A stretch of 64,000 nt of DNA from Antedon mediterranea. Lineage: Eukaryota > Echinodermata > Crinoidea > Comatulida > Antedonidae. Shown here piece by piece: positions 31,013 to 44,607 of the stretch. Below the pieces are notes generated by a model. The model was not told the origin of the DNA and ran no database searches. It saw only the letters and a list, made by a program, of their open reading frames with translations. How positions within the stretch are numbered: position 1 is the first letter of the stretch; every line of letters begins with the position of its first letter. The stretch spans positions 10,055,001-10,119,000 of the forward strand of contig NC_092671.1 of the NCBI RefSeq assembly GCF_964355755.1. Reading direction: 5' to 3'. The translations under genes and the position numbers were made by a program.

Positions 31013-31688
31013 CATGTTATAGTTCAAATTCTTAGACACCCTCCTTGCATGTATTAATTTAATTGAGTATCAGAACTGTAAATATTTGTGAATTGTATTT
31101 TATGTCAGCATAATTTAATATAAATAGAGCAATGTTTTATGTAAATTATAGACATTATGTATTCTTATGAGAGGGACTGAATGAGCTTGCAATTGCCATT
31201 TTAATTCCTTTCTGATTGTTTCAAAATGAGATTCATTTATCGTTCATCTTATTCACACATCTTATTATTACCTCATCCAGGTCTGTGATGTAATTGGTCG
31301 GCTCTGTCGTATTCATCTAAAACCATAGCAACATCCATTAGGATCATTGGAAAGCTTGTCAAGTTGTTAATCCGTTTCAATCTGAGAATGCTACTTGTAA
31401 AGAGGTGAAACCTGATGGTAAAACATTTAAAATAGGGGAATTAAAGACATTAACAGCATTGCAGTTTCTTGGTTAAGATAAACTTTACAGTATAAAACAA
31501 TTCACCATAAGAAGATTGTGCATTTCAGAGAACGAGGATAATTAAGACCGAAGTTTGTTTAGAGGCTCAAAAACCATCCTACGTCTGCTGTTTACCAATA
31601 GTTGTTTTTGACCAGAAAAATAAACATTTACATTTAACATCTCAGTGAAGAAGACACTTTCATCTATCATCCAGTATCAAAAGCAATT

Positions 31689-32127
31689 ATGTGTTTTGTA
31701 ATCGTAACATCCCGATCATTGTTATGGTCACTGCTAAGCATAGCAGTCACATTGGGACATTTGATCGCTCTTGCGCAGCCTTATTGGTTGATTGGAGAAC
31801 CTCGTAACAAATACATTGGTGATCATTCCAACCCTGACGTATCGGAAGAACTTTGGAGCCCTTCTATTGGGATTTTTAGTAGCTGTCGACAATTAACTCG
31901 GTTTTCACAAGAAAGTCGTGGATTATCAGATTCTATTTTATGTACAACATACGCAAGAAGTTTTGGGGAAATTGCAAATGGATATTGGAAGGCGTCTGTA
32001 GTGTTTTATGCATTTGGTTTTCTGATTTTAAGTTTTGTTTTTTGTGTGGCCTTTATTAGTTTATGTAAACGCAGCATTTGTCATAAAAGTATTTTCACAG
32101 TTTCTGGATTTTTACAAGCTGTTGCAG
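31689..32127 (+). CDS. LHFPL2: LHFPL2 coding exon 1
   Basis: Starts at ATG in the context AGCAATTATGT and ends GTTGCAG|GTAAGC. It encodes residues 1-146 and the first base of Gly147, covering TM1, the first extracellular loop, TM2 and the start of TM3. Confidence 0.93.
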
Positions 32128-35100
32128 GTAAGCCTTATTTTTTATTTTTTTATTTATAAATCTTTCAATATTACATTTATGAATCATTAATTAATGAGTG
32201 TACTTGTTTCTGGTAATATTTGTTTTTTTTAATGCTTTTTTATGTTTGTTTATTTTTACACAAAAAACATACATTTTATTTTTTTTAAATGTACTTTTTT
32301 TGTTTCAGTATTTTATCCATTTATACATTTGATTGTAGACATTTTGAATTTATAAATAGCAAACACTGCTTTACAATAACAAAATACATCAACCACTATG
32401 GAGACAAAGGCTTAATTAGTGAGAGTGTTAAAAAAAGTCCAGTTCACCTTTAATATTGTGTCAATATTTTGATGATGTTGAGTAGTGTGTTGACATGAAT
32501 TGTAAAGATATACCCTTGAACTTCTTAATGAGTTCATGTTGTACAGTAGTCTGTCATTCTCAAAATCTCAATGAAACAGCTTTATGGTACCAGAGTAAAT
32601 ATCCTATGGTTATCCTCACACCAAAGCCTAGAAAAACTGTTCAAACAACCTCATACCTGCCTAGGGGTTCGCCTTATCTCTTGCCCTAGGTGTCCTGTAA
32701 ATAGCCTCATACCATACATATGCTACTGTACAATTCAGTTTTCCGGTCACACTAGTTAATTAATTGTGATAATTTTCTTCAAATAGTATGATTGTATTAA
32801 TTTGTTGAGGTAAAATTTTTATTTTTTTCTGTTCATTAATACAAGACATGTTTTTCTGCATTGGTCAACTTCTTGTGAGTTATGTGATATTTTGATTGCA
32901 TATTGAGTAGACTACAGTTTCTCAGTGTGTTTAAATAATAGATGTTGATGTATACTTTTTCCCATGATGGTAAAGACTGGTTTCGAACAGCAGCTCATGT
33001 TACACTGCATCGTTGTATGTTTTATGGCAGTCGTACAGAATTTATATTGCTGTACATAACTTATATTGCTTTGCTGTAATTTAATACACATGATAAGCAG
33101 TGGCCAATACCAGTTGCTATCTTACGTTTGTTACAATTTTTATTTATGAAACATTTTATTATGGAAAATATGTACATTTTAACAGAAAAATGTAAATTGG
33201 ATTGCAAGAAGGTGGTAGAGCATCGGTTGTGGTTTGGTGATTGATTGATTGAAATATATATTTATACTGGGTAACCTCTTCAGTCAAAGACTGGTCTCCC
33301 AGAGGGCCCAGTTGGTGATCAGTGGCTGTGATGTACTAATACACCGGGGTAACCCCCCTACTCGTCTCGAAAGATGTACTAGGTTCTTTAAAGTGCACAC
33401 GAGCTAGATGTGTACACTGGACCTACGGTTTATAGTCCTTATCCGAGAAGACTCGTTCTACCACCAGAACCATGGAGTGAGTGAGCCTCGAACCCATGCC
33501 GATGTTATGGCTACGTAATTACGGTTCCACTGTCTTTTTATTTATGAAACATTTTATTATGGAAAATATGTACATTTTAACAGAAAAATGTAAATTGGAT
33601 TGCAAGAAGGTGGTAGAGCATCGGTTGTGGTTTGGTGGTTTCTGGTGGGTGATAGTACTAGTGGTGGTTTTGTTAGCAGGTGTGGATTTTTTAAAGTGGG
33701 TGGGTGGGAAGGGGGGTAGAGGAGAGGAGGTGCACAATCATAATAAATTTTTAACAAGGATGAGTGTGGATCACTAGAAACATTGGTTGTGGTTGTAGCA
33801 TTGGTAGTGGTACTATAGTAGTAGAATTTCAATTCAATTCAATAAACTTTATTGTCAAACTCATGAATGGCTTGAAACTTTGGCTGAAAGTACACACATT
33901 AAAACATAGTCGCACAAACAGTAAAAAAAGTATCAAATCACAAAAAAAACGAGAACAAGATGTTATAATGATAATTGATGGTGGTATTGGACCACTGGTC
34001 AGTAAAATACTGTAAAACTAAGATTAGTGATTCATAGAGCTATGGATGGGATATGTGAAATTGAGCCCTTTTTCCTTTTATGTTGTCCCTGGTCAGCAGG
34101 TCAGTAGAACAGGTGCCATAATAGTTATTATGGAGATTAGTGACATTTGAAAATACACAAAAAGACAGAGGAAGTAGTATAGTTACAAAATAATTAAACA
34201 CAGAGGATAGGGTGACCAGGGAGGTTCAAGGGTAGAAGTACCAGATTCACTCATGCATCATTAGAAATGCGCTATTCACTTAAAAGAATCAACATTGATA
34301 CAGAGACACTGTGATCCTATTGAGAAGGAAGGCCGGAAGGTAGAACAACAAGAAACTGTCGCTAGACAGGTAAACAAAAGGGCGAGGATCAGTGTCTTGT
34401 GTAAAACAAAAGAGAAGACTTATAGTGGAACCAAACCTGACCCAAATGGGTGAATACTAATGGATTTGTGACCTGGGTCACTATGGAGTTGAGTCATTAA
34501 ATGATTTAACGACTGGCTTAGTAATTACCTCCAGGTATACAAATCTTATTTTCTTTTGTGGTGCTTTAAGTGCAAGACTATGGAGAAATAAATTATTATT
34601 TGGATAATTCTTTTTATTTCCATTTACTTGTGATGTGATAAAAAAAAAGAACATATTGAATTTGTAGGGTTTTCATATAAAATGAATACTGTTAATTTAT
34701 TTTTGTTTAAACCATAATTGAAAAAAAAAACCCCCATCTGAATTATAATGTAAACATAGATGAAATGTTCTCCTCAATACAAATTCAATTTACACGTTAA
34801 ACAGGCAAGGATATCTAATGCAAGCAACTACAATAATCTCTACAGAAACCATGATAGCTTGAAGCTATACAAGACGATGTCTCAAGGGAAATGCATACAT
34901 TAGATCTTATCATTATTACAATTGCACTGGCTTCGTCGTCGTAAAGTGTGCTACTATCGTAATAATAGTGGAAAAACTATGTTGTCTTAAAATTTCAGTT
35001 ATTTTTATAGTATGGTAAATAGCAGAGCGTTCTAGTTTTTTCCATACAAAGCTATATGTAATTTTGTTCTAGATAGCATTACAGAATTGTGTATGCTAAT

Positions 35101-38100
35101 TTCATTTACTGTATATTGTAATAAATTGTATGGACTGTAGTGAATGAATGATATAGATTTTTTTCAACCAATAAATATACATTATCAGGGATGCAGCTAT
35201 ATAGTGGGTTTCAAAAACATAACTGGATTGAAAAAATTATAAAAATAAATAAAACAGTACTTTTCAGGTACCTACTGTATATGTCAGCGCTATGTTGGGT
35301 GAAAGACCTTAAGCTTTAGGCTGGGTAGAAGACTTTGAAGTTCCCGCCGAGCACAATCACATCCATGACATTTGTTCACACTACAGACTAGACAGTACAA
35401 TGTACCCTTTAGCATAAATATTATTAGGGTTTTATCTGGGATGTTTAGGAGGTAACAATTCACAGGTTTATTACACTGATATTCAAAACACCTGAGGCAA
35501 AAAAAGATACAATGTTTTCTCAGGTGAAAAATAACCCACATTATCCATCCATGCATGTAGAATCCAACCCCTGGCTAACAATGTACGCATTTCATAATTG
35601 TATTATGACAGAATTTTTAGGAGCATCAGCTTGTTGTGTTTAGTGAGTATTCTTTATGTGTGAACACTGGTATGATAACAGCTTCATTAGGCTTTGTGTC
35701 GGCTGGATAGGTCTATAGAATTCTTCCGTTAATGTTTAACTAATTGAATTTGTAGATTTAACTTGCACGGTTCAATTCAATTTGTACATTTCACAGGTGA
35801 TATTATCAGTAAAACCTTCAGGAACCAACAAATCGTCAGTACCTTATTAGGGATGTCCCCTGAATAGAGGTTGATCATAGTGTTAAAACATACTGTACTG
35901 TACCTTGTTTGCGTTTCTCTGAAACGTGTGTACTTACTTAATGTGACACTTGGCTACATCATTCTGGCATTCATGCAATTGTAAATGCATGTAGAGACAT
36001 GTAAAACTTGCAAAGTTAGTCAAACAGGAAAAACATAATTATGTTGGCACGTTCTGTTTTTAATGTTTCAAAAATATAGCTCTGAGTTGGCCAATGATAA
36101 ATCCATCAATCCAACTTCAAAAGTATATGAAATGAAAGAACATCAAATAGTTTTGTAATTGTACACATCTTGAATTATTGCTGCTTTTTACATGGTCAAA
36201 TTGAATGCAAGTGTTTCTAGATTTAAACTAGGCTAGCACCACTGCTATTCTTGTGATGTGATATAGTGTAAGAGCTGTTTTATGACCTGAACAGCACCAC
36301 TTCTAAGCCTTATAATGAAACCCAGATTTTTAATAAAGCATGGGATAGTTCCCATCCATTAAATAAATAGTTTTAACATTGCTAGGTATTACTGGTGTTT
36401 AGAATAGAAGAATTGGTTCTTGTTTTTTGAAGGAATACTTTGGTAAACAATATAACATATTGTTGGCTACTTTAAAATATGTGATACCAATAATAGCCTT
36501 ATGAATATTACACTGTTAAAATATTAATAAAAATAATAAATAATACATTAGGTTTTTATGGTAAATGTGGGTTATTGAACTATTTTCAATGTACTTTATA
36601 ATTCTAGATACATTGAATTTTTTGCAGTCAAATGTATTCTCTTATTTTAGTATCTGTACGTAATTCATTGAAATTATGCTGATTTTTATAATTTAAAATA
36701 AATTTTTCTCTCACTCCTTGTGCAATATTATATATGGCTTTATGTTAGTTGCTGTATGACTGTAGAGCTAGTTTTATACAATTACCTTTAATTGCACTAC
36801 TTATTAATAATTTGATTGATAAATCTTGTTTTGATTAAATTGCTCAGAATTCTCTTGAAAACAACATTTATTTTAATTGGAAGTCATTAAGAGTTGTTGA
36901 TAATCTTCTAAAATTAGATTTCAATTTAAATAAATGATCACTTAACGAAGATTAATATAGTTGACCTAATTGGATTCGCAACCATCATGCCAGTTAGTTT
37001 TTATCATGTTTTCCTTGATTTTGTTTCACGTAGCCAGATTTTTGTTTAGTTTTTAGCAAGATGGAAATGGAGTGATGTTTGTATTGATTTTGGAAATTAA
37101 TGGTCACAGCCTTAAACGCTGTGTTAAGAGTTGACCCATCTATGGTTGACCTGCTGTTAGCCACTGTAAACCAATCTGTAAATGAATTAGTACAATTCCT
37201 TACAGATGATGAAGATTATGGTGATGATGCGTTTCATAATATTAGCAAGAAGTAGTAATTTCCAGTTGTCATCAAGTAGGCATTGTCTTCAGAGTAGAGT
37301 AAGCAAACCTGTAGGTCATGTTATTGTTCTCTGTATCTTCCTTAATATAAGATGGTTGAGTGAGATCTGCACATCATTCTCATCATCTTTTTAACTATTA
37401 AATGGTAACAAAAAACATTTTTAGTGTTTTAGGGAATATAATATAATGTTTGTGTATATATCTATCCTGCTTTCAAATTATATTAATTTATTTTGTTAAA
37501 TATATCTCTAAAAGTCTGGAAAAACAGTAAATAAAAATCCACTAGTTTATTAGGAACCTAGTCAAACTGTTCATCATATAGATGTAATTATTTGCTTTTA
37601 ATACCATTGCACTTTTATTATTATTTATATTTATGATAAAAATGAACAAAATGACAAACCAGAAAATAATTCATTATTTTACGGCTATTTTACACTACAC
37701 ACTCGTTGATAGTATATAATAAAAATTAGGTATATTTTTGTATATATATCCAACAGTTATTTAAATCTTGCATTACAAGGTATATATTTGTCATCATGGG
37801 GTATCATCATCATTCACTAATTCTGTAGGATATAGCTTGTTCAGAATTGATCGTTGCTACATAATCTCTGCTGTTAAATACCTATTGAGTATTAGTATTT
37901 GTATCTGGCCTTTTGACTTTTACCTAACCTTTATAAAATGTCACTTGTAATGTCCTACTTATGAATTTTCACTTATGTCATCATGTAGGTGATTCTATCA
38001 GATTCCTGTAGCAAACTGGCTGTGCAAATAATATTTGGCATATTTATATTGAAATTTATGTGTGGATCATTTTTAATGTGTATTTAAAGTATATATTCAA

Positions 38101-40805
38101 ATCAAATTTGTTTAACCTATTACTTTGGAGGGACAACATATTAAACAATTTTAAAGGAAAACCAGTTTATTACAAAATACAGTACTGGCATAAAATAATT
38201 ACCAAGAAACAACTATAAAATGGTAGCAACTGGCACTATTGTTTTGTTGGTAAAATTCAGAGAAGTATTGTTATTGATTAAAAATTAAATATAGAAAGTA
38301 AATTACGTGAAATTTATTTATAAGTACTGTATTGTACTGATTTTATTGGCACCATAAAACTTTGCCCACGTACAGCACTTTGTTTCCTTTGTTTCTTTTC
38401 ATAGTTTACTTTAGTTCACTATAATCTATTTAAATATACAATAAATTATACATTTTTTTGTTTAATTTTCAAGGATCTGTCATTGTATTTTCATGGGACT
38501 TATTTTAAAGAGACCTGTCACTGTCTATGAAGACAGGAAGGAAGTGACAATAACCCAGATTCTACCAGGGGGTGATAAATCATAAAACAAGTTATTATCA
38601 TATTTTAGAAACAGTTGGTAGTGATGACTAAGGCTGTGTTGAAGACTTTCATTTTAGGAAGTGTTGTGATAATAATTATATATCTTGGTGGGGAAGGATG
38701 ATTTCAGGTCTTGTCTCTATGAATCAGTTATGGTCATTTAAAAAAAAAAATCACTTCAAAGTATACCATGACCTTCATAAACAGTTAAACTTGTGCTACA
38801 GACACCCACAATTATGCTCTGTGTTCAATACAATACCATAATGCTATTAACACTTATTTATCCTGTTCTGGGGCAACTCCAGGCTACAGACGCAAGAGCG
38901 TCATGGTCCAACAAGGTTAAGAGCCCACATCAGCCCATTATTATTGTTGAGGTAAGACATTGTGGCACTTTGGGAAGTCTGATAATATTACTCACAAATG
39001 ATTAACCTTGTAGCTTGAAAAAGTAAATAGTAAACAGAAGTAAACAGAACAAGATATAGTGGATTTTAGTTGTGATACAGTATTTTAAAAAGTAAAACTT
39101 GTGTGGTAGGGATTAGAGGAAGTTGTAAACAATATTACTGTAGTAGTGGGTTGAGAGATTGTCATACACAGTATGTAGGTCATTCACCTTTGATATAGTA
39201 CAAATCGAAAGTACATCAAATTAATAATATAATGACAATTAACTACTGTATATTGCCATGTACATTCTTTAGGTTATTCACCGTTTCATAGTAATCAAAA
39301 TAGCAGACACATAATGTTTTATTATTAGACTTTCATAATTAATAATATACAATTAAAAAAATATAATATACCAATTATGGTGCTAATTGGTTGATATGTG
39401 TAATTATTTCGTTATCTGCAAAGTTACCTTTTGCCTATTATTAACCATCATAAGTTTGTATTACTTGAACATGATGTAACAGCTATATGCATGTATGTAA
39501 TAAATGCAGACATAGAAGTTTATATACTGTACAAATTTATCATATGATTTTCAACATAATGCTTAAAAACATGTAAGCCATTAAAGGATTCATCACTGAT
39601 CATCAAGCCACAAGGGCCATCATCTAACACCTCAACACCTCCAGGAGTATTTATGAGGTTTGGGGAGTGGAGATATTTGCATCACATGACAATCTCATTT
39701 GATTAATATATTATTGCAATCATGGGTTTTACTTACCTAGATATTTCATCATTAAAATTCATTTTTACTATGAGAATTAATGTTTGGTTGTGTTAAGAAT
39801 TGAAAAAATAGGTGTGATCAGTACAGTACATTTTCTGTATTTAAACTACTGTAAGATGATAATATATAAACAGCTGATCAAGTTTCCAATGCTATAGAAT
39901 AACAACAACAGTTGTTTAAAAACAAGTCTCCTACCATAGAGGTATATCACACCTTACCAATAGTATTTAGTAATCAGAGAATTTTACATGGCAGTTTTAC
40001 AGTAGGTTGTGAAATGAAAGTTGGTTTTATAGTTACATTGGCAATAAACCAAAGAAACAATATATGTGAACATTTGGTAGAAGATTCTTACACCTGTGGA
40101 ATCATTTAAGACAATCTTACATCATTTTTCAGAAATGTACTTCATTTCTGGTCCACGTCAGGTGGCACTTGTTTTTGTTGTTGTTTACTACAATGTACTT
40201 TACAAGCTTTGTCTAACTGTTAGGTCATTGTATTAATCATTTCATTAGAAGAAACATTCTTCATGCAATACACTACATAGCAACTTTGTTTTAGAGCCAA
40301 AATAATCTGCCCCTTGGCTGACTCCTTTCTTGGAATTTCACCACATAGTACATTCATCTTTGTACTATGTAAGGTGTTATTTGACTCATCAGTCAAAGAT
40401 GATACACAAGATATAAATCATTCTACCATAAATGAATATGATACTGAATAATGTCCTGTTCTTTGAATGTCATCTTAAGGACACAAAAATGTATATATTA
40501 ACTAGTATATGGTAATTTATTTAATTTACCTTTAATTCCTTGCAGGTTTGTTTATCATCATAGCCCTATGCATATACCCGATTGGCTGGGGATCAGATGC
40601 GGTCCAGCAGGTATGCGGAGAAGATGCAGCGCCCTTCCAAGTCGGCGATTGCCGAGTCGGATGGGCCTACTTCACAGCGATGGGATCTACAGTGTTATTA
40701 TTTGTTTGTTCCGTACTATCCGTTCAAGCAGATATATCAACCTCACAGGACGAAATTCAAGATGAGATCAACAAAGGCAAATCGTTGATTTGTCTCTGTT
40801 GGTAG
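31689..40805 (+). CDS. LHFPL2: LHFPL2-type tetraspan membrane protein
   Basis: Coding exons 31689-32127 and 40546-40805 are joined in phase through a Gly codon, giving 232 residues (about 228 in vertebrate LHFPL2). Seen: an N-terminus MCFVIVTSRSLLWSLLSIAV matching the LHFPL2 start; TM1 at about 11-33; a first outer loop with GIFSSC and the family motif SFGEIANGYW at 91-100; TM2 about 102-126; TM3 about 135-158; a second loop with YPIGWGSD, three Cys and a GDCRVGWAY motif; TM4 about 184-206; and a cytoplasmic tail ending KSLICLCW. The family belongs to the wider claudin-like four-pass group; the molecular role of LHFPL2 is poorly defined. The ATG is supported by family alignment; any 5' UTR exon lies upstream. 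Confidence 0.94.
33137..33239. repeat. 103-bp direct repeat, left copy
   Basis: Reads the same as 33535-33637 at every base I compared, from TTTTTATTTATGAAACATTT to GCATCGGTTGTGGTTTGGTG. The two copies are 398 bp apart and bracket the SINE at 33240-33534. Confidence 0.93.
33240..33534 (-). mobile_element. SINE (tRNA-derived head, minus orientation)
   Basis: On the minus strand a tRNA-like head has the B-box-like GGGTTCGAGGCTC followed by ACTCCATGGTTCTGGTGG. The body contains ACTTATCC-type sequence also present in the element at 49545-49725 (ATAAGGACTATAAACCGTA). The tail carries TGATTGATTGAT repeats at the plus-strand left end, matching a SINE 3' microsatellite tail. Confidence 0.75.
33535..33637. 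repeat. 103-bp direct repeat, right copy
   Basis: Second copy of 33137-33239. After GGTTTGGTG the flanks diverge. Confidence 0.93.
40546..40805 (+). CDS. LHFPL2: LHFPL2 coding exon 2
   Basis: Follows a CCTTGCAG acceptor. It encodes LFIIIALCIYPIGWGSD to the stop TAG, containing the end of TM3, the second loop, TM4 and the tail with QADISTSQDEIQDEINKGK, a pattern shared with vertebrate LHFPL2. Confidence 0.93.
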
Positions 40806-42045
40806 ATGTACTTAAGCATGAAACTTTCAGTACTTGAGAAGATCCACAATTTAGCTCATATTTAGATGGCTTAAGTTACAGAGATTGCAAGGGACCATGT
40901 CTACATTTTTCTACTGCAGTTACTGCAGTATCTACATTTTGTTTACTTTTTAACCTGGTTGTAAGCTTTTTTTATTGCAGTAAAAAAGCAGTATTATAAT
41001 TTGACATTTTAATACACATGCCACATAGTTTTCTATTAACAAGGTTGCTAGTACTAGTAGGCCTACTGTAATTTAAATATGCTTATTGCAGACCTCCCAA
41101 CTCTCCCAATAATATACCCATATTTGTAGTCATCTCCCACTAAAAAACAATTTCTCCCGAAATTTTAGATAAACATACGAAATATCTCCATAATTTATAA
41201 TATCTACTGCCGCTAGGCTCTAGATATAGATAAGAGATTATTACAAAACTACTAACAATAATATCGGTCCATAATTATATAATATATAATAATATTGAGT
41301 TGGTACCGCGTTTTCCGCCTATGGCACGCCATGACATACGCATGCTTACTATTATAGATGCTGCAATATCTTTCTATTTTTTAATAGTGCCCTCTATGAT
41401 TTGAGGTAATTTTAAAAGCACCCTCTATAGTTTGGACATACTTTAATAAATACCGATATTTAATTTTTTCAAGTTGGGTGGTCTGTTATTGGGGGTTAAA
41501 CGCTATGTTAATAAGGTGTTATTTAAATTGTTTTTTATCCATCTGTAATTCTTGTAATAGATGATTAGACAATTCTTAGTAATTATATTCATTATAATTT
41601 ATTTTAATAATATTACTTTTTTGAGGAAATACCAAAGAAAAACATAAAGAATATTTTACCCAAGGTTTGTTTTTTTATTATTTTTTATTAAATTTTTCTC
41701 AAATATTCTGTATACCTTGATTTGTATCTCCTTTAATAGTTTTATCCAGTAATTATTTAATAAGATATTATAGATATTAATAGATGTTATTTATTGTATT
41801 ATATTTATTTAAAATGGTTTTATGGAAAGAACTAACTGTGAATAGGCATCAACTGCATAGCTCATGTTATAGAGGATACATGGTTTTCTGTACTATAGAG
41901 GGTGTGCTACATCTGGTTTTGTTTGAGACAATAATTTTGCAACATTTTTCTGATCAGATGGATAGCAAAGTGAATTTTAATATTGCATTTTCGATTCTCA
42001 TATATACACATTTTCTTTCTCTTAAAGAGGAAATATATATATTTT

Positions 42046-43215
42046 GAGTATAGAGTATACTTTTAAGTATAGAGAGTATACTTTTGAGTATAGAGTATAC
42101 TTTAAGTATAGAGTATACTTTAAGTATAGAGTATACTTTTGAGTATAGAGTATACTTCTGAGTATAGAGTATACTTTTAAGTATAGAGTATACTTTTAAG
42201 TATAGAGTATACTTTTGAGTATAGAGTATACTTTTAAGTATAGAGTATACTTTAAGTATAGAGAGTATACTTTAAGTATAGAGTATACTTTAAGTATAGA
42301 GTATACTTTAAGTATAGAGTATACTTTAAGTATAGAGTATACTTTTGAGTATAGAGTATACTTCTGAGTATAGAGCATACTTTAAGTATAGAGTATACTT
42401 TTGAGTATAGAGTATACTTTTAAGTATAGAGTATACTTTAAGTATAGAGTATACTTTAAGTATAGAGTATACTTTAAGTATAGAGTATACTTCTGAGTAT
42501 AGAGTATACTTTAAGTATAGAGTATACTTTAAGTATAGAGTATACTTTATGTATAGAGTATACTTCTGAGTATAGAGTATACTTTAAGTATAGAGTATAC
42601 TTTTGAGTATAGAGTATACTTTTAAGTATAGAGTATACTTTTAAGTATAGAGTATACTTTTGAGTATAGAGTATACTTTTGAGTATAGAGTATACTTTAA
42701 GTATAGAGTATACTTTAAGTATAGAGTATACTTTGAAGTATAGAGTATACTTTGAAGTATAGAGTATACTTTTGAGTATAGAGTATACTTTGAAGTATAG
42801 AGTATACTTTTGAGTATAGAGTATACTTTGAAGTATAGAGTATACTTTAAGTATAGAGTATACTTTGAAGTATAGAGTATACTTTAAGTATAGAGTATAC
42901 TTTTGAGTATAGAGTATACTTTTATGTATAGAGTATACTTTAAGTATAGAGTATACTTTTGAGTATAGAGTATACTTTTGAGTATAGAGTATACTTTGAA
43001 GTATAGAGTATACTTTAAGTATAGAGTATACTTTTGAGTATAGAGTATACTTTGAAGTATAGAGTATACTTTAAGTATAGAGTATACTTTTGAGTATAGA
43101 GTATACTTTTATGTATAGAGTATACTTTTGAGTATAGAGTATACTTTTGAGTATAGAGTTTACTTTTGAGTATAGAGTATAGCTTTGAGTATAGAGTATA
43201 GCTTTGAGTATAGAT
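42046..43215. repeat. AGTATAGAGTATACTT minisatellite (about 1.17 kb)
   Basis: More than 60 tandem units of 16-19 bp with the core GTATAGAGTATACTT and a variable joint (TTAA, TTGAG, CTGAG, TGAA). The core includes the self-complementary AGTATACT, so both strands read similarly. The last units decay to TATAGCTTTGAG. The minus-strand open frame inside it is a repeat artefact. Confidence 0.95.
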
Positions 43216-44607
43216 TTTACTGCAAGCAAATTGATTTGGTTTTATGAAAGCACATAAAGAAACAGTTACACAAGTAAAACAAGATTTTTAAAATATACGA
43301 AACTATCTTTAGAATACTGTACAATAAAATATAAATGCTCATGCATTTGACATTTCCCGTGAGAATTTTTAACAAGTTTGCTTGATTTATTGTGAAATAT
43401 GATCAGGGCGAAATTAATCATATTAAAGGGTATGACATATGAAATGATATGAATGTTAAACAATCCGTTTATGACTGTTGCCATGGTGATGTAAAAAACC
43501 AATTTCATCCAAGGTCTTTGCCAATCAGGTTGTGAACCAAAGGATGGTTTTAATTTTCTACTAGGATCACATTTTTGAGAAAAAAAATATTTACAATTAT
43601 TTGTCAAGAATCATAAGTAGTAGTAGTGGTCTGTATTCATATATACTGTACATACATTTTTCAACATTTTTACCTTCCTTTTGGAATAGGCAGTTTTACT
43701 AAATGTGAAATGTAGAATGACACTGTAAAAGGAGGTATTGCATAGTAACAAATTCACCTAGCCTCTTTTTCTATCACATCATTTGTGATATTAACCTACA
43801 GACTGTTAAATGTCTTCCATTTTTGTCATAAAAAAAAGAAGACATTTTATTATAAAACAAGTGTGTTTTTGCTGTGATTTTCATACGTTTTTAGACAAAT
43901 TTATAAAAACAAACTGGCCTTAATTAGACATAGAGATTTTAGATTCTAAATCCTCTAACATATTTGATTTATATAATATAAATAATATATAATCCTTGTT
44001 ATTTAATCAACAAATATATTTATAATATTAATAATAGTGTATAATATTGTATAGAGTAGTATTTAGGGTTATAAACAAAATGTACAGGATATAACACATT
44101 GATGACTAGTATAAACTATTGAGTGCAAGCTAATTGTATTAAGTACTTAAATAAATAGTTCTCCTTCCCAAGAACGTATTTTAATGTGTTAAGGGAAACT
44201 CATACACACAGTAATGATGAATATAGTTTTTTTTCCTTCAAAATTGCCCCTTACAATTTGATAAATGTTGGTTCTTATGCTAATGCAATCCAAATCATTT
44301 TTATGTCAACATATTAATCATGTTAATTGCTTCTAATGTATGTAAATAGAATCATAAATATTCATATGAAATTATGAATATTTTATTCCAAAAACGATTT
44401 CATTTTTGTTTATTCTCGAAATCCTGTAAATATGTTATATTTCTTGACTTGAAGACTGTATATATTGGGTGTTTTTATTTTTCTTTGGTTGTATTTAATT
44501 CTTGAATGTCTCTATATATCATGTCCTTTTATTACATTAAAATGTGAAATTATGTCACTAGTTCCATTTGGATGTTTTATTTTTAACTGGTTACGATGAC
44601 AGGGTAA

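Larger units (their letters stand above)
18661..31688. other. Long region without a recognised gene
   Basis: Between Smad2/3 and the LHFPL2-type start codon. It holds one isolated exon-like segment (18827-18894), one good MITE (20263-20432), a two-copy repeat (23250-23410), one copy of a dispersed repeat (25867-25922) and two tRNA-like SINE heads (28370-28440 and 30945-31012). The rest is AT-rich with small open frames lacking protein character. Distal promoter or enhancer sequence for LHFPL2 may be here, but nothing in the sequence proves it. Confidence 0.5.
32128..40545. other. Single LHFPL2 intron (8.4 kb)
   Basis: AT-rich. Contains the SINE with long flanking direct repeats at 33137-33637. 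I see no other gene; the open frames around 33481-34015 come from repeat and GGT/GTG-rich sequence. Confidence 0.6.

Noticed and set aside
33481-34015. Several overlapping open frames on both strands
   Set aside because: They fall in a SINE, its duplicated flank and a GGT/GTG-rich stretch, with no protein character.
42196-42378. Minus-strand open frame with YSILKVYSILK repeats
   Set aside because: Pure translation of the AGTATACTT minisatellite.
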